Positions 25,317 through 34,276 of a stretch of 64,000 nt of DNA are shown in pieces. The first letter of the stretch is position 1, and each line of letters starts with the position of its first letter. The position numbers and the translations under genes are program-made. The notes beneath the pieces were generated by a model, which had not been told where the DNA came from, made no database searches, and saw nothing but the letters and a program-made list of their open reading frames with translations. The stretch comes from Bacillus sp. Cs-700 (GTDB lineage: Bacteria; Bacillota; Bacilli; Bacillales; Guptibacillaceae): assembly GCF_011082085.1 (NCBI RefSeq), contig NZ_CP041063.1, positions 3,644,001 to 3,708,000 of the forward strand. Reading direction: 5' to 3'.

Positions 25317-27128
25317 TTACTCGTTTATTTTTTCAAGACCATTCTTTTCAATAATCGCATCAGAAAGGCGAAGTTGCTCTGCTACCTTCTCAATTTGATC
25401 TTCACATTTATTAAACGCTACTTTCTTTTCACTAGAAACGTTATAGCACGTGCCGTTTCCAGCTTCTTCTGTTAAATCAGCTTCGTAATAATAATTGTTA
25501 TAGCGGAAAGAACCATCTCGAAATGCAGTTAAATTGGATTCGTTATCGAGAAGAGAGCTTCCCATCATATATGGCATATCCATATTTAATATATCTAGAA
25601 TCGTTGGAGCGATGTCGATTTGCCCACCGTTTTCTTTTACAACCTGCCCACTACTGTCATTCGGTTGCTTTATAAAAAGTGGTACCTGACGATCAAGTTC
25701 AAACGCATCTACAGTACTTTCAACATTCGCTTCTTTTCTCATTTCACTGCCTTCGTTCGTTAGCCCGCTATCATGGTCACCGTAGAAAATAATAAGGGAG
25801 TCTTCCCATAGTCCTTTTTGCTTTAACTCGTCAATCATTAACCCAACGGCCTGATCGACATAATAGACCGTTTGATAATATCGTTTTAACATGGGATCCT
25901 CATATCCTGATAAATCAAGTTCTCTCTCATCTTTAGGTATCTCGTACGGCGTATGGCTCGTTAAAGCCACCATGAAAGAAAAGTAAGGTTCTTTTAACGT
26001 TTCCATATGTTCAATTGATGTCGTGAGAAAGTTTTTATCGTTCAAAGCCATGCCAATTTTTTTCTTGTTCGGATAGTCTTTGTTGCTAAAGAAGTGATTG
26101 AATCCAATGTTCTCATACACTTTATCACGGTTCCAAAAGCCTTTGTCATACGCATGCATGGCCGCTGTGTCGTAGCCATTTTCTTTTAGCAACTGCGGTA
26201 ATGACCCGAATTCATTTTCTGGAAAACGTGTATAAACGGAGCCGGATTTCAATGGATAGAGCGACGTATTTGTTATAAATTCAGCATCAGATGTTCTTCC
26301 TTCATGCGTTTGATGATAGAACGAAGAGAAGTATAGCGTTTCTTCTTTTAACTGATTTAAATTGGGAGTAAGCTCTTTGCCATTGATTTTCTGTCCAATG
26401 AGGGACCCTTGGAACGATTCCAATTGAATCAGAAGGATATTTGGTTTCTTAGAAGAACCTTCTGTGTTTTCTGAAGCATTTTTCTCGAGCATTTTTTGCT
26501 GTGTCGCGGTTAAGTCGGAATCAGACTCAATGGCTCTGAGCACACCTCGCCAAAGGTCAACGCCGTGATAGCCCCAGAAGCCAAGCTGATAATAGTCGCG
26601 CATATCTGAAACGGATTGGTTTAGCCATTGTTCTTCCTTAACAGCACTATAGGTTAAAGGTGTTGCAAACAGAACGATCCCGATAAGGAATGTTACGCCT
26701 GCCGTTATTTTCCGTTTCTTCTTTGCTACTTCATACGTCTTCTTTCTCGTGAAAAAGAGGATCAAAAGAAAAATCAACACATCAGCGAAAAGGAAAAAGT
26801 CTTGAAAACGGATGAGCGCCATAAATCCGCCGCCCACATCGCTCATCTGAAGCATCTGAGAAAGAAGAGAAACTGAGAGCATATCTTCAAAGTAACGGTA
26901 GTACCAGAGATCGGATATTAAAAGAAGACTATGTAAAAACAAAAGCGTGAGCCATATCCAGCGACGTTTTTTCCATTGAATGAGAAGTGTCCAGCTTGAT
27001 AAAAGTAGCATGCCGGCAAGGTTCATAAGGAGAAACTGCAATGGAAAAGCCGTATTGGTATAGAAGCTAAATAGCACAAATTTTAGAATGGCTAAAAGTA
27101 AATAGATAGCATAACCGAAAAATATCAT
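25317..27128 (-). CDS. LTA synthase-family membrane sulfatase-fold enzyme
   Basis: 603 residues. Five N-terminal helices (residues ~1-160) then a long extracellular sulfatase-fold domain (~228-560). Active-site Thr279 in EGRTSDAEF matches the catalytic threonine of LtaS; metal ligands in LIQLESFQG and FYGDHDSGL are present. Such enzymes polymerise glycerol-phosphate from phosphatidylglycerol onto lipoteichoic acid; paralogues (YfnI, YqgS, YvgJ) differ in role, and this one is not clearly the main LtaS (shorter, C-terminal Cys pair). ATG 27128 has AGGAGG upstream. Confidence 0.85.
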   Translation of the reverse strand: MIFFGYAIYLLLAILKFVLFSFYTNTAFPLQFLLMNLAGMLLLSSWTLLIQWKKRRWIWLTLLFLHSLLLISDLWYYRYFEDMLSVSLLSQMLQMSDVGGGFMALIRFQDFFLFADVLIFLLILFFTRKKTYEVAKKKRKITAGVTFLIGIVLFATPLTYSAVKEEQWLNQSVSDMRDYYQLGFWGYHGVDLWRGVLRAIESDSDLTATQQKMLEKNASENTEGSSKKPNILLIQLESFQGSLIGQKINGKELTPNLNQLKEETLYFSSFYHQTHEGRTSDAEFITNTSLYPLKSGSVYTRFPENEFGSLPQLLKENGYDTAAMHAYDKGFWNRDKVYENIGFNHFFSNKDYPNKKKIGMALNDKNFLTTSIEHMETLKEPYFSFMVALTSHTPYEIPKDERELDLSGYEDPMLKRYYQTVYYVDQAVGLMIDELKQKGLWEDSLIIFYGDHDSGLTNEGSEMRKEANVESTVDAFELDRQVPLFIKQPNDSSGQVVKENGGQIDIAPTILDILNMDMPYMMGSSLLDNESNLTAFRDGSFRYNNYYYEADLTEEAGNGTCYNVSSEKKVAFNKCEDQIEKVAEQLRLSDAIIEKNGLEKINE

Positions 27129-27298
27129 GGGATCCTCCTAACGTCTGTCATCATTGTCGACTATTCTTTACCCTTAAATGCACAGGAAGGAACGCTGGAA
27201 TGTGTTAAATGTGTATTTATTCCAACAAGTGTAAAGTGCCTACGTTTTTTTGAAAATCCTTCATTATAATAGAAAGTAATAAGACGGGAGGGGATTAC

Positions 27299-28390
27299 AT
27301 GACACTTTCTTTACCGTTACAGGATATCGCGTGGAAACGGATCGTATTCTTGCTGCTTATTATTATTGTGCCGAATTATCTTGTGATGCAAACGCAAATG
27401 GTTGGCCCTATTGATGATCGAGTGGGTATTGCAACGGCTCTTGACCTTGTTATCGTTTTACCATTGTTACTCTATTTCTTTGGGTTTCGAAAAAGAGTTT
27501 CATGGGTTCTATTATGTGGTTTTATCCTCTGTGGCGTATTGCTTGCCAATTGGATGATCCCTTCTCATGCGAATGCTCACCTCACGTATTTTAATGCCGT
27601 GGTCGTTGTTCTTGAAGTAGGTGTCATCGCTTTTGAGCTTGTTCTTTTTATCGCCATTATTAAAAGGATCCCCTTATTAATTAAAAACTATCAAATGGAG
27701 AAGACGATTCATCATCATTTTCTTCTAAGTTTTTCACGAGCGATCCAACAAACGTTTACCTTTCCAAACAAACGACTAAATAAATTCGGATTTCTATTAC
27801 GATTCGTAGCGACGGATCTTGCCGCTATTTACTATTGTTTATTTAGCTGGAGAAAGAAAAGGCAAACAAACGTTGAACATGGAAATTCATTTACGTTCCA
27901 TAAAGATGGAGGTTACCTTGGCGTATTTTATATGCTAGTTCATGCCATGGTCATTGAAATCATTGCCGTTCATATGATGGTTGCACAGTACAGTCATGTA
28001 GCGGCCTGGATCGTGACAATTTTTGATCTTTATGCGCTTCTATTTATCATCTCAGATTACCAGGCGATTCGATTATCTCCTGTTATCCTTAGTGAAAAAG
28101 GCATTCATTTTCAAAAGGGCATTCGGCAATATGGATTTATCGAGTGGAATTCTGTAAAAGCAATATCAGAAAATAAGAAATCTCCTGAAGAAGCGAAGCA
28201 GGATCGAGCAAGTGTAGAGCTTGCGCTTCATGGACTTGAACGAGAACCGCTTCCGTTCTTAATTGAGTTGAATCGACCGATGGAAATTAACCAGGTATTT
28301 GGTTTTAAGAAAAGCGTTGAGAGATTGTATATAAAGGTGGATGAGCCTTATGCGTTTCGGGATAAGGTTCATCACTATCTAGGATCGTGA
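27299..28390 (+). CDS. multi-pass membrane protein with C-terminal PH-like soluble part, unknown function
   Basis: 363 residues: four helices in residues ~13-125, a cytosolic loop (FSRAIQQTFTFPNKR), two further helices (~205-250), and a soluble C-terminal ~100 residues (VILSEKGIHFQKGIRQYGFIEWNSVKAI) that looks like the short beta-strand repeat of bacterial PH domains. Similar proteins are widespread in Bacillus without an assigned role. ATG 27299 follows GGGAGGGG at 5-6 bases. Divergent from the LtaS-like gene. Confidence 0.6.
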   Translation: MTLSLPLQDIAWKRIVFLLLIIIVPNYLVMQTQMVGPIDDRVGIATALDLVIVLPLLLYFFGFRKRVSWVLLCGFILCGVLLANWMIPSHANAHLTYFNAVVVVLEVGVIAFELVLFIAIIKRIPLLIKNYQMEKTIHHHFLLSFSRAIQQTFTFPNKRLNKFGFLLRFVATDLAAIYYCLFSWRKKRQTNVEHGNSFTFHKDGGYLGVFYMLVHAMVIEIIAVHMMVAQYSHVAAWIVTIFDLYALLFIISDYQAIRLSPVILSEKGIHFQKGIRQYGFIEWNSVKAISENKKSPEEAKQDRASVELALHGLEREPLPFLIELNRPMEINQVFGFKKSVERLYIKVDEPYAFRDKVHHYLGS

Positions 28391-28468
28391 ATTAAGAGAG
28401 TTAAATAAATTTGCATTGTTTACAGTAAGTAACATACTGGGAATACCCTCCAAAAAGGAGTGGTATCG

Positions 28469-28915
28469 ATGGCTTTTAATTATGACCTCGATTTTGACAA
28501 CATTAACTTTCGAGAACAGCCTGAGAAATACCGAGTTGGTCGCGGGGAGCAGGGTGTTCTCATGGTAGAACCATATAAAAGTGAAATCCTTCCACACTGG
28601 CGTTTTAAAACACCTGATATCGCAAAGGAATCGTCAGAGAAAATTTATCGAATGTTTCGCGAGTACCAGGAAAATGATGATTTCGTAGGGATGGACATGG
28701 CTCGTAAATTTATTCAGATGGGTTATACAAGAGCTCGTCGCTATGCGAATTATAAAGGTGGTAAGAAATACGATAGCGACGGTGATGTGAATGAGCGGGA
28801 TATTGATGAAGAAAAAGCCGAGTCAGCGAGGATTTTTGAAGAGAAGTGGAAGATCGTCCGTACGGATGAAGCTTATTTAAAGAAGAAGAAGGAGCATCAA
28901 AAGAAGTATGGATGA
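28469..28915 (+). CDS. DUF4385 family protein
   Basis: 148 residues, soluble and charged. Strongly conserved core: FNYDLDFDNINFREQPEKY start, GRGEQGVLMVEPYKSEILPH, MDMARKFIQMGYTRARRYAN. Family is common in Bacillus and some other bacteria; function unknown. ATG 28469 has AAGGAG 9 bases upstream. Confidence 0.85.
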   Translation: MAFNYDLDFDNINFREQPEKYRVGRGEQGVLMVEPYKSEILPHWRFKTPDIAKESSEKIYRMFREYQENDDFVGMDMARKFIQMGYTRARRYANYKGGKKYDSDGDVNERDIDEEKAESARIFEEKWKIVRTDEAYLKKKKEHQKKYG

Positions 28916-28919
28916 TTGC

Positions 28920-28988
28920 CGCGTTTATAACGGTTTCGCGGAATTAATGGGAAAAGCGCGGAATTAATTTGATTTTCGCGGAATTCTC
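28920..28988. repeat. 20-bp-period short tandem repeat (CGCGGAATTAAT)
   Basis: CGCGGAATTAAT at 28937 and 28957 and CGCGGAATTCTC at 28977, exactly 20 bases apart, with a weaker CGCG unit at 28920. Lies directly after the DUF4385 stop, before a terminator. Too short for CRISPR. Confidence 0.6.
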
Positions 28989-29012
28989 GACGAATAGGAA
29001 GTTCTTTTAATT

Positions 29013-29041
29013 AACTCAGCTCATGGCGGCTGAGTTTTTAC
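29013..29041 (+). terminator. terminator after the DUF4385 gene
   Basis: ACTCAGC / GCTGAGT stem, 8-base loop, then TTTTTAC. Confidence 0.75.
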
Positions 29042-29199
29042 TATGTTTAAGCCACTATTTAAAAGATTTTCATTCTTATATTGTCTCAATAGGTAAAATA
29101 AGGTATTGTATATGGAAATATCTGAAAAGTGAGGGTTCCATCTATTAAAATGAATCGCCTACATTATATGGTGCGTACATAGAATAGGAGAGACAGAAA

Positions 29200-30453
29200 A
29201 TGAGATTCAGAGACTTTCACAAGAACATTAAAATACGTCTAATTGAAAACTTTATAAGTCGTTTTATTGGAAGTATGATTTTTCCGTTTATGTCAATTTA
29301 CTTAGCGGTTCACTTTGGAGCAAAGGTCGCAGGGCTTCTTTTGTTAGTGAATGTATTTATCGGGATCGGCATTAATTTTCTTGGCGGTTATTTCGCAGAT
29401 CAATTTGGTCGAAAGAAAGTGATGCTATTTGCAGAAACACTTCGTTTCTTCGCCTTTTTAACGATGATGATCTGCAATTCACCGTGGTTTGAATCAGCAG
29501 CCATCACATTTGCGATGATGACTGTGAATAGCATTTGTTGGGGACTCGCAGGTCCAGCCAACCAGGCGATGCTGATTGATGTGAGCACGCCACCACAGAG
29601 GAAGCTGATGTATTCCATTTCGTATTGGGCAAATAACCTTTCGATTGCCGTAGGGGGAATACTTGGCGCATTCCTATTTAAAGATTACTTATTTGAACTT
29701 TTCCTTTCTCTTAGTCTTGCGGCGGCAGTCACAGCATTCTTAGTTGCCTTCTTCATTGATGAAAGTCATAAACCAATTGTGGAAGAGCTGAAACCCGCTC
29801 AACACGTGATGCAATTATTATTTACTTATAAACGAGTGTTTCAGGATCGGTTATTTGTGCTCTTTACGATCGCAGGCGTTCTTATTCTTTCCATGGAATT
29901 TCAGCTAACAAACTACATAGGTATTCGCCTTAGTGAGGAAATGCCAACACAGCAATTTCTACTGTGGGAGTTCGATGGCGTTCAAACGATGGGGTTCTTA
30001 AGAAGTGAGAATACGATAATGGTTGTTATTCTGATGTTGTTTGTTACTAGAATTCCGCATTCACTAAAAGATAAATCGGTCCTCGTTTGGAGCTGTTTCT
30101 TCTTTACAATCGGATACGGTGTTCTGGCGTATTCCAATAGCTTAACGCTACTTTTTCTAATGATGGCGGTACTAACAATTGGAGAAGTTTTCCGCGTCCC
30201 TGTTGAACAATCGTATATGGCAGCCATTCCACCGGATGATGCAAGGAGTTCCTACATGGCGTTTGGAGGATTAAAGTTTAACCTGTCGATGCTCGTTGCA
30301 TCCGTAACGGTTTCGCTTGGTGCAGTCTTTTCTTCGATGCTGATGGCGATCGTGATTACGAGCATTGGTTTAATTGGTACGCTCATCTTTTTCATGATTT
30401 CTCCTGAATTAGATGCAAGAAAGGAACAGGCGGAATTAAGACAAGCAGGTTAA
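29200..30453 (+). CDS. MFS transporter (drug-efflux type)
   Basis: 417 residues, about 12 helices. MFS signature GGYFADQFGRKKVM between helices 2 and 3 (residues ~65-78) and SMIFPFMSIYLAVHFGA in helix 1. Same group as Bacillus MdtH/YttB-like pumps of uncertain substrate. ATG 29200 follows AGGAGAG at 8 bases. Monocistronic. Confidence 0.82.
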   Translation: MRFRDFHKNIKIRLIENFISRFIGSMIFPFMSIYLAVHFGAKVAGLLLLVNVFIGIGINFLGGYFADQFGRKKVMLFAETLRFFAFLTMMICNSPWFESAAITFAMMTVNSICWGLAGPANQAMLIDVSTPPQRKLMYSISYWANNLSIAVGGILGAFLFKDYLFELFLSLSLAAAVTAFLVAFFIDESHKPIVEELKPAQHVMQLLFTYKRVFQDRLFVLFTIAGVLILSMEFQLTNYIGIRLSEEMPTQQFLLWEFDGVQTMGFLRSENTIMVVILMLFVTRIPHSLKDKSVLVWSCFFFTIGYGVLAYSNSLTLLFLMMAVLTIGEVFRVPVEQSYMAAIPPDDARSSYMAFGGLKFNLSMLVASVTVSLGAVFSSMLMAIVITSIGLIGTLIFFMISPELDARKEQAELRQAG

Positions 30454-30555
30454 AGAATGAAGGAAATAACTTTGAATGTCGCTTATTAACAGACGGAGCA
30501 GTTAAAGCAAGCAGTATCTGTTGCATTCAAAAAGGATTAGTACTAAAATTTAAGT

Positions 30556-30873
30556 ATGAAAATACCATACCAACCACCAATTGAAAGTATAACGTATACA
30601 AAAGTTCTTCAAGCTTTGAGTGAACCAAATAGGGTTAAAATTATTCGCTGTTTAAGTGAAAGTGGTGAGAATAATTGTACAGCTTATACAATTAAACTTA
30701 TGCTTCCAAAATCCACCGTCTCTCATCATATTAAAGTATTAAGAGAGGCTGGATTAATTCAAGCGAGAATCCAAGGGAAAGAGCATTTTTACTCTTTACG
30801 TAAAAGTGAGATCGATGATAAATTCCCTGGTTTATTAGATTCTGTAACCCAAGTACTTGAAGAGGATATTTAG
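30556..30873 (+). CDS. ArsR-family transcriptional regulator
   Basis: 105 residues. ArsR winged helix: VLQALSEPNRVKIIRCL (residues ~14-30), recognition helix LPKSTVSHHIKVLREAGLI (~50-68), wing EHFYSLRKSEI. It lacks the CxC metal site of ArsR/CadC, so it probably senses a redox or organic signal. No good ribosome site before ATG 30556, which is unusual here. Immediately upstream of a quinone reductase gene whose promoter carries a strong inverted repeat, its likely target. Confidence 0.85.
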   Translation: MKIPYQPPIESITYTKVLQALSEPNRVKIIRCLSESGENNCTAYTIKLMLPKSTVSHHIKVLREAGLIQARIQGKEHFYSLRKSEIDDKFPGLLDSVTQVLEEDI

Positions 30874-30906
30874 AGAGAGCCATTAAATGGCTCTCTCTTT
30901 TTTTGA
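30874..30906 (+). terminator. terminator of the ArsR-type gene
   Basis: AGAGAGCCAT / ATGGCTCTCT with a 3-base loop and eight T. Confidence 0.9.
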
Positions 30907-30915
30907 TCCAAATGA

Positions 30916-30944
30916 TTGCTTTTTATAAAACGAGTTGGTACTAT
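30916..30944 (+). promoter_or_regulatory. promoter of the quinone reductase gene
   Basis: TTGCTT (30916-30921), 17 bases, TACTAT (30939-30944). Confidence 0.6.
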
Positions 30945-30986
30945 AGAAAATAGTTCGATGGTTTTCGAACTATAAAACTATTTTCT
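30945..30986. promoter_or_regulatory. nested inverted-repeat operator
   Basis: Inner arms ATAGTTCGA / TCGAACTAT (30950-30958 and 30965-30973) and outer arms AGAAAATAG / CTATTTTCT (30945-30953 and 30978-30986). It starts directly after the -10 box, an arrangement suited to repression. Likely bound by the ArsR-type protein encoded just upstream. Confidence 0.65.
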
Positions 30987-30998
30987 GGAGGCAATAGA

Positions 30999-31550
30999 AT
31001 GAATAACATTCTCGTAATAAATGCACATGAATACTATCCTTTTGCAAAAGGACAGTTAAATCAAACACTATTCGATGAGATCGTGACGAAATTATCTAGT
31101 AAATATGAAGTGAAGACAACCGTTATCCAAGATGGTTATGACGTTAAAACCGAGCAAGAAAAATTTAAGTGGGCAGATGTTGTCGTATTTCAAACACCAA
31201 TTTATTGGTTTAGCGTTCCTGGAGCTACAAAAAAATATATGGATGAAGTATATGAGCATGGAGTATTCTTTGGTGGACCTGGAGAATACGGTGATGGTGG
31301 ATTAATGACTGGAACAAAATACATGTTCTCAACAACTTGGAACGCTCCTGAAGATACCTATAGTAATCCAGACAAGTTCTTTAAAGGAAAAGACTTAGAG
31401 GAAGCAATCGATCATCTACACAATACACAGAAATTTGTGGGGATGGAACCATTGAAAAGTTTCGGAGCGCATGATGTGATTAAAAATCCAAATGTTGATA
31501 AATATCTAGATGATCTTCATAAGCACTTAAAGGAAGTTTTTGGAGTTTAA
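30999..31550 (+). CDS. NAD(P)H:quinone oxidoreductase (MdaB-like, flavodoxin fold)
   Basis: 183 residues. Flavodoxin-like fold: MNNILVINAHEYYPFAKGQLN start, FQTPIYWFSVPGATKKYMDE (FMN/FAD phosphate and ring contacts, residues ~63-82), GGLMTGTKYMFSTTWNAP. Typical of MdaB/YwrO-type enzymes that reduce quinones or electrophiles by two electrons. ATG 30999 follows CTGGAGG. Its promoter carries an operator and the neighbouring ArsR-family gene is its probable repressor, which suggests induction by quinones or reactive electrophiles. Confidence 0.85.
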   Translation: MNNILVINAHEYYPFAKGQLNQTLFDEIVTKLSSKYEVKTTVIQDGYDVKTEQEKFKWADVVVFQTPIYWFSVPGATKKYMDEVYEHGVFFGGPGEYGDGGLMTGTKYMFSTTWNAPEDTYSNPDKFFKGKDLEEAIDHLHNTQKFVGMEPLKSFGAHDVIKNPNVDKYLDDLHKHLKEVFGV

Positions 31551-31576
31551 TAAATGATAAATGTTATCTTAATGAA

Positions 31577-31607
31577 AGGGGCTGTCTTATGACAGTCTCT
31601 TTTTTTA
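31577..31607 (+). terminator. terminator of the quinone reductase gene
   Basis: AGGGGCTGTC / GACAGTCTCT (two G-U) with a 4-base loop, then seven T. Confidence 0.85.
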
Positions 31608-31679
31608 GCTGATTGAAAAAAACACTGACATTCATTTCCTGGAAAATTTATAATAGAAGTATTCGAACCAAAGGAGATG

Positions 31680-32372
31680 ATGAAGCTGACAAAAAGACCT
31701 GAAGTCGTGATCAACGTATTTGCTTCAATGGATGGAAGAATGACGACAGCGCCAGGGCATAACGTCATGGAATGGACTTCACAGGGTGTGGATGGCAATG
31801 CGAATGATGAGGCTCATAAACTTTATGATGAATTAAATTGTGATGCGCTTGTATCCGGAAGTGAAAGTTTAATTGTCTGGAGTTCAGATTGGGTAGAGCT
31901 TGAGAAACCCATTACGACGCCACAGAAATCGAAAGCATATATTGTTTTTGATGGAAGAGGGCGAATGGATTGGGCTCAAACAGAGGGACTAATCGTTGTC
32001 ACAAGAGAGAATGTGAGTCAGGACTATATTAAGCAACTAGACACGAAGGGCATTACATACATTAAAGCAGGTGATGGAGAAAAAATCGATATTGAACTTG
32101 CTCTTGAACAACTTTATAAACTAGGGTTTAGGCGCCTCGGCATCAGCGGAGGCGGAACGATCAATGGGGCGTTCTTAAGAGCGGGTGTTGTGGATGAAAT
32201 TAGCGTTGTGCTTGCACCGTTAGCGATTGGAGGTCGAACGACACCAACGATTTTTGACGGTGAGGATTTGGAGTCCATTCAACAAGCTGTTCCACTTCAA
32301 CTGGTGGAGGCAAAGCCCATCGGTGATGCTGTTTGGCTTTATTATCGTGTGAAAAAGCAGGTCATGATCTAA
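31680..32372 (+). CDS. RibD C-terminal (DHFR-fold) reductase
   Basis: 230 residues. DHFR-like RibD_C domain: PEVVINVFASMDGRMTT start, YDELNCDALVSGSES, and LGISGGGTINGAFLRAGVVDEI with the glycine loop for NADPH. Related to the pyrimidine-deaminase/reductase partner of riboflavin synthesis, but as a stand-alone protein away from rib genes its substrate is unknown. Start ATG 31680 is used, though AAAGGAG is only 3 bases away; CTG 31686 is better spaced and could be the true start. Confidence 0.8.
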   Translation: MKLTKRPEVVINVFASMDGRMTTAPGHNVMEWTSQGVDGNANDEAHKLYDELNCDALVSGSESLIVWSSDWVELEKPITTPQKSKAYIVFDGRGRMDWAQTEGLIVVTRENVSQDYIKQLDTKGITYIKAGDGEKIDIELALEQLYKLGFRRLGISGGGTINGAFLRAGVVDEISVVLAPLAIGGRTTPTIFDGEDLESIQQAVPLQLVEAKPIGDAVWLYYRVKKQVMI

Positions 32373-32388
32373 TAACGTATTAATTCAA

Positions 32389-32418
32389 GTCCTCGAAGTA
32401 AATTTGAGGATTTTTTTA
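32389..32418 (+). terminator. terminator of the RibD_C gene
   Basis: TCCTCGAA / TTTGAGGA stem (one G-U), 5-base loop, seven T. Confidence 0.8.
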
Positions 32419-32504
32419 TTCAGACCTTTAGAGAAAAATTAAATAGTGGTAACATATGTAAAAGATTCAAATGAAAAAATGTTAAGTTAGAAAGGAGGTT
32501 ACCG

Positions 32505-33086
32505 ATGCTTTCTAACTATGCTGATTTACGTATGAAAGAAGAGTCACTATTTAAAAGTCAAAGCAGAGAATACAGCCTTTATGCGGGTGAGTGTTTCATT
32601 GGTAGAATTGAAGAAATGAAGACTTCGATAGAGTTGAAGAATCAACTATTGAAATGGATCAATCTGCATGCGGTGGCGAGTAAGGATTTTTACGTGAGTG
32701 ATGTTAACGGAAAAGTGGTTGCTCAACTTAAAAAAGCCAGAGGTTTCAATAAGGACGTAGAAGTATGTGAAGCTGATGGTAGATTACTGGTGGTTCTAAA
32801 GCAAAAGTTAGGAATGAAAAACCAAACTATTTCGGTTCAATTACATGGGGGGAAGTCTTACATAAAAGCGGTTGGAGAAAATGATTCTTTCCACTTAATA
32901 GATGAAGAAACAAAGGAAATCTTGGCATCTATTCACAAAAAATCGGCTCCATCACCAACATTTAAGGAAAGTATGTTTTCTGGTGGGTATTATCATCTTC
33001 ACCACACAAAACCACCCAATTCATTAGAGCAAACCATCCTTATCGGAATAGCTGTCGTTGTAAGTGATCAATTACATCATGCTTAA
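32505..33086 (+). CDS. tubby/LURP-one-like beta-barrel protein, tentative
   Basis: 193 residues. Alternating short strands with repeated Ser/Val/Lys turns (DFYVSDVNGKVVAQLKKARG, EVCEADGRLLVVLKQKLG) resemble the tubby-like scramblase/LURP-one barrel common in Bacillus (YxjI type); the last ~25 residues (SLEQTILIGIAVVVSDQ) form a hydrophobic helix, as in that family. Function unknown. ATG 32505 follows AAAGGAGGT. Family call is by pattern only. Confidence 0.5.
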   Translation: MLSNYADLRMKEESLFKSQSREYSLYAGECFIGRIEEMKTSIELKNQLLKWINLHAVASKDFYVSDVNGKVVAQLKKARGFNKDVEVCEADGRLLVVLKQKLGMKNQTISVQLHGGKSYIKAVGENDSFHLIDEETKEILASIHKKSAPSPTFKESMFSGGYYHLHHTKPPNSLEQTILIGIAVVVSDQLHHA

Positions 33087-33125
33087 ATACTAAGATAACT
33101 TTAGGATGAAAATGGAGATTTCCTC

Positions 33126-33962
33126 ATGACAAAAACAAAATTGTCATTGGTCCTTCTCGTAGTGATGGACGTGGTGCTGATTACAATGACTCTTATAAAC
33201 TACGTCTTTTTATTCTTGAAACCAACGGGTATGTTGATCCCTCTCATCGTTCATATTGTCGTATTCACAATGATTGGCTTTCGTTCGCCTCGAATTCCAA
33301 GGTGGATTGCGATTCTTGTGATCGCAATCGGAGTGTTCTTCCTACTTATATTTAGTGTCATGGTCTGGTTAAAGGACTACAGCTATACCACCATTAAGTC
33401 ACAAAATCACCAGGCGCTTACCATTGAATATCGAGATTTCACACTCGGGGAAACGACGTATCTTTACCACTTTTACAAAACAAATTTTGGCATCATCGGC
33501 AAGCGCCTAGATGACGAATCCATTCGCATGGTTGTTCAAAGTGTCAATAATCCTGGATACGATGCGGAAGCTGCGCTCGGTTTCGACAATGCCATATGGT
33601 TAAGCGATCATACCGTTCGTTTTCCAACAGTGGAAGGAACAAAGGAAGTTCATCTCAAAGCTTCTTCCTCGTCTAACTCGCTAGAAACGACTGATACTGA
33701 TATTGAAGCATTCATTCAAAAGGTGGAAAACAAAGAGGATGGCGAAACGATAACCGTAAATGGGTATCAATTGGTTGTTCGCTATGATGAGCCGTCAGGT
33801 CAAAGCTGGATTGACGTATCAAGTGATGATAGCGAGGGCGTAATACCAAATCAGCAATGCACTCGCATTGTGCCAAGTGAAGAACGAAGATATTTTATGC
33901 TAGAAGAGTGTACACATCGATGGGAATATGAATTATATCCTTTAGAAACAAAGAACGAGTGA
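33126..33962 (+). CDS. membrane protein with extracellular domain, unknown function
   Basis: 278 residues: three N-terminal helices (residues ~7-32, 37-50, 58-80), then a ~190-residue mainly beta extracytoplasmic domain with many Asp/Thr, two cysteines (QQCTRIV and EECTHRW) that may form a disulfide. No family recognised. ATG 33126 follows GGAG at 8 bases. Confidence 0.55.
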   Translation: MTKTKLSLVLLVVMDVVLITMTLINYVFLFLKPTGMLIPLIVHIVVFTMIGFRSPRIPRWIAILVIAIGVFFLLIFSVMVWLKDYSYTTIKSQNHQALTIEYRDFTLGETTYLYHFYKTNFGIIGKRLDDESIRMVVQSVNNPGYDAEAALGFDNAIWLSDHTVRFPTVEGTKEVHLKASSSSNSLETTDTDIEAFIQKVENKEDGETITVNGYQLVVRYDEPSGQSWIDVSSDDSEGVIPNQQCTRIVPSEERRYFMLEECTHRWEYELYPLETKNE

Positions 33963-34033
33963 AGAACGAGTTGGTGTTAAACAAGATTTCCAAGTGTGAG
34001 GCAGGATAAAGATAAAATGTTAGGAATGATAAG

Positions 34034-34234
34034 ATGCTTCAATTATTAGAACGTATACATGACGCTTCGATCTTACTTTTACTTATTTGTGCCTTTTTTT
34101 ACTACCGACATTTAAAAAAAGCAAAGCGGCAGAGGAAGCTATCTACGCTTGAAAATTCCATGCTTTTCATCTCACCGTTTGCTTATCTTCTATGGGCAGG
34201 TAGTTATTTGCTAATGATTCTTGATAAAGCTTAA
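34034..34234 (+). CDS. small two-helix membrane protein, unknown function
   Basis: 66 residues: helix 1 (residues ~10-25), a basic loop (RHLKKAKRQRK), helix 2 (~43-62). Begins at ATG 34034 with AGGA upstream. Convergent with the Bax1-I-type gene. Confidence 0.5.
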   Translation: MLQLLERIHDASILLLLICAFFYYRHLKKAKRQRKLSTLENSMLFISPFAYLLWAGSYLLMILDKA

Positions 34235-34240
34235 AGGCAC

Positions 34241-34270
34241 AAAAAGGCCACGTCCTCGGGACGTGGCTTT
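34241..34270. terminator. bidirectional terminator
   Basis: GCCACGTCC / GGACGTGGC with a 3-base loop, A-run before and T-run after. Confidence 0.85.
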
Positions 34271-34276
34271 CGTTTG

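Noticed and set aside
28920-28988. CRISPR-like array
   Set aside because: Repeats are only ~12 bases with 8-base intervals and no cas genes nearby.
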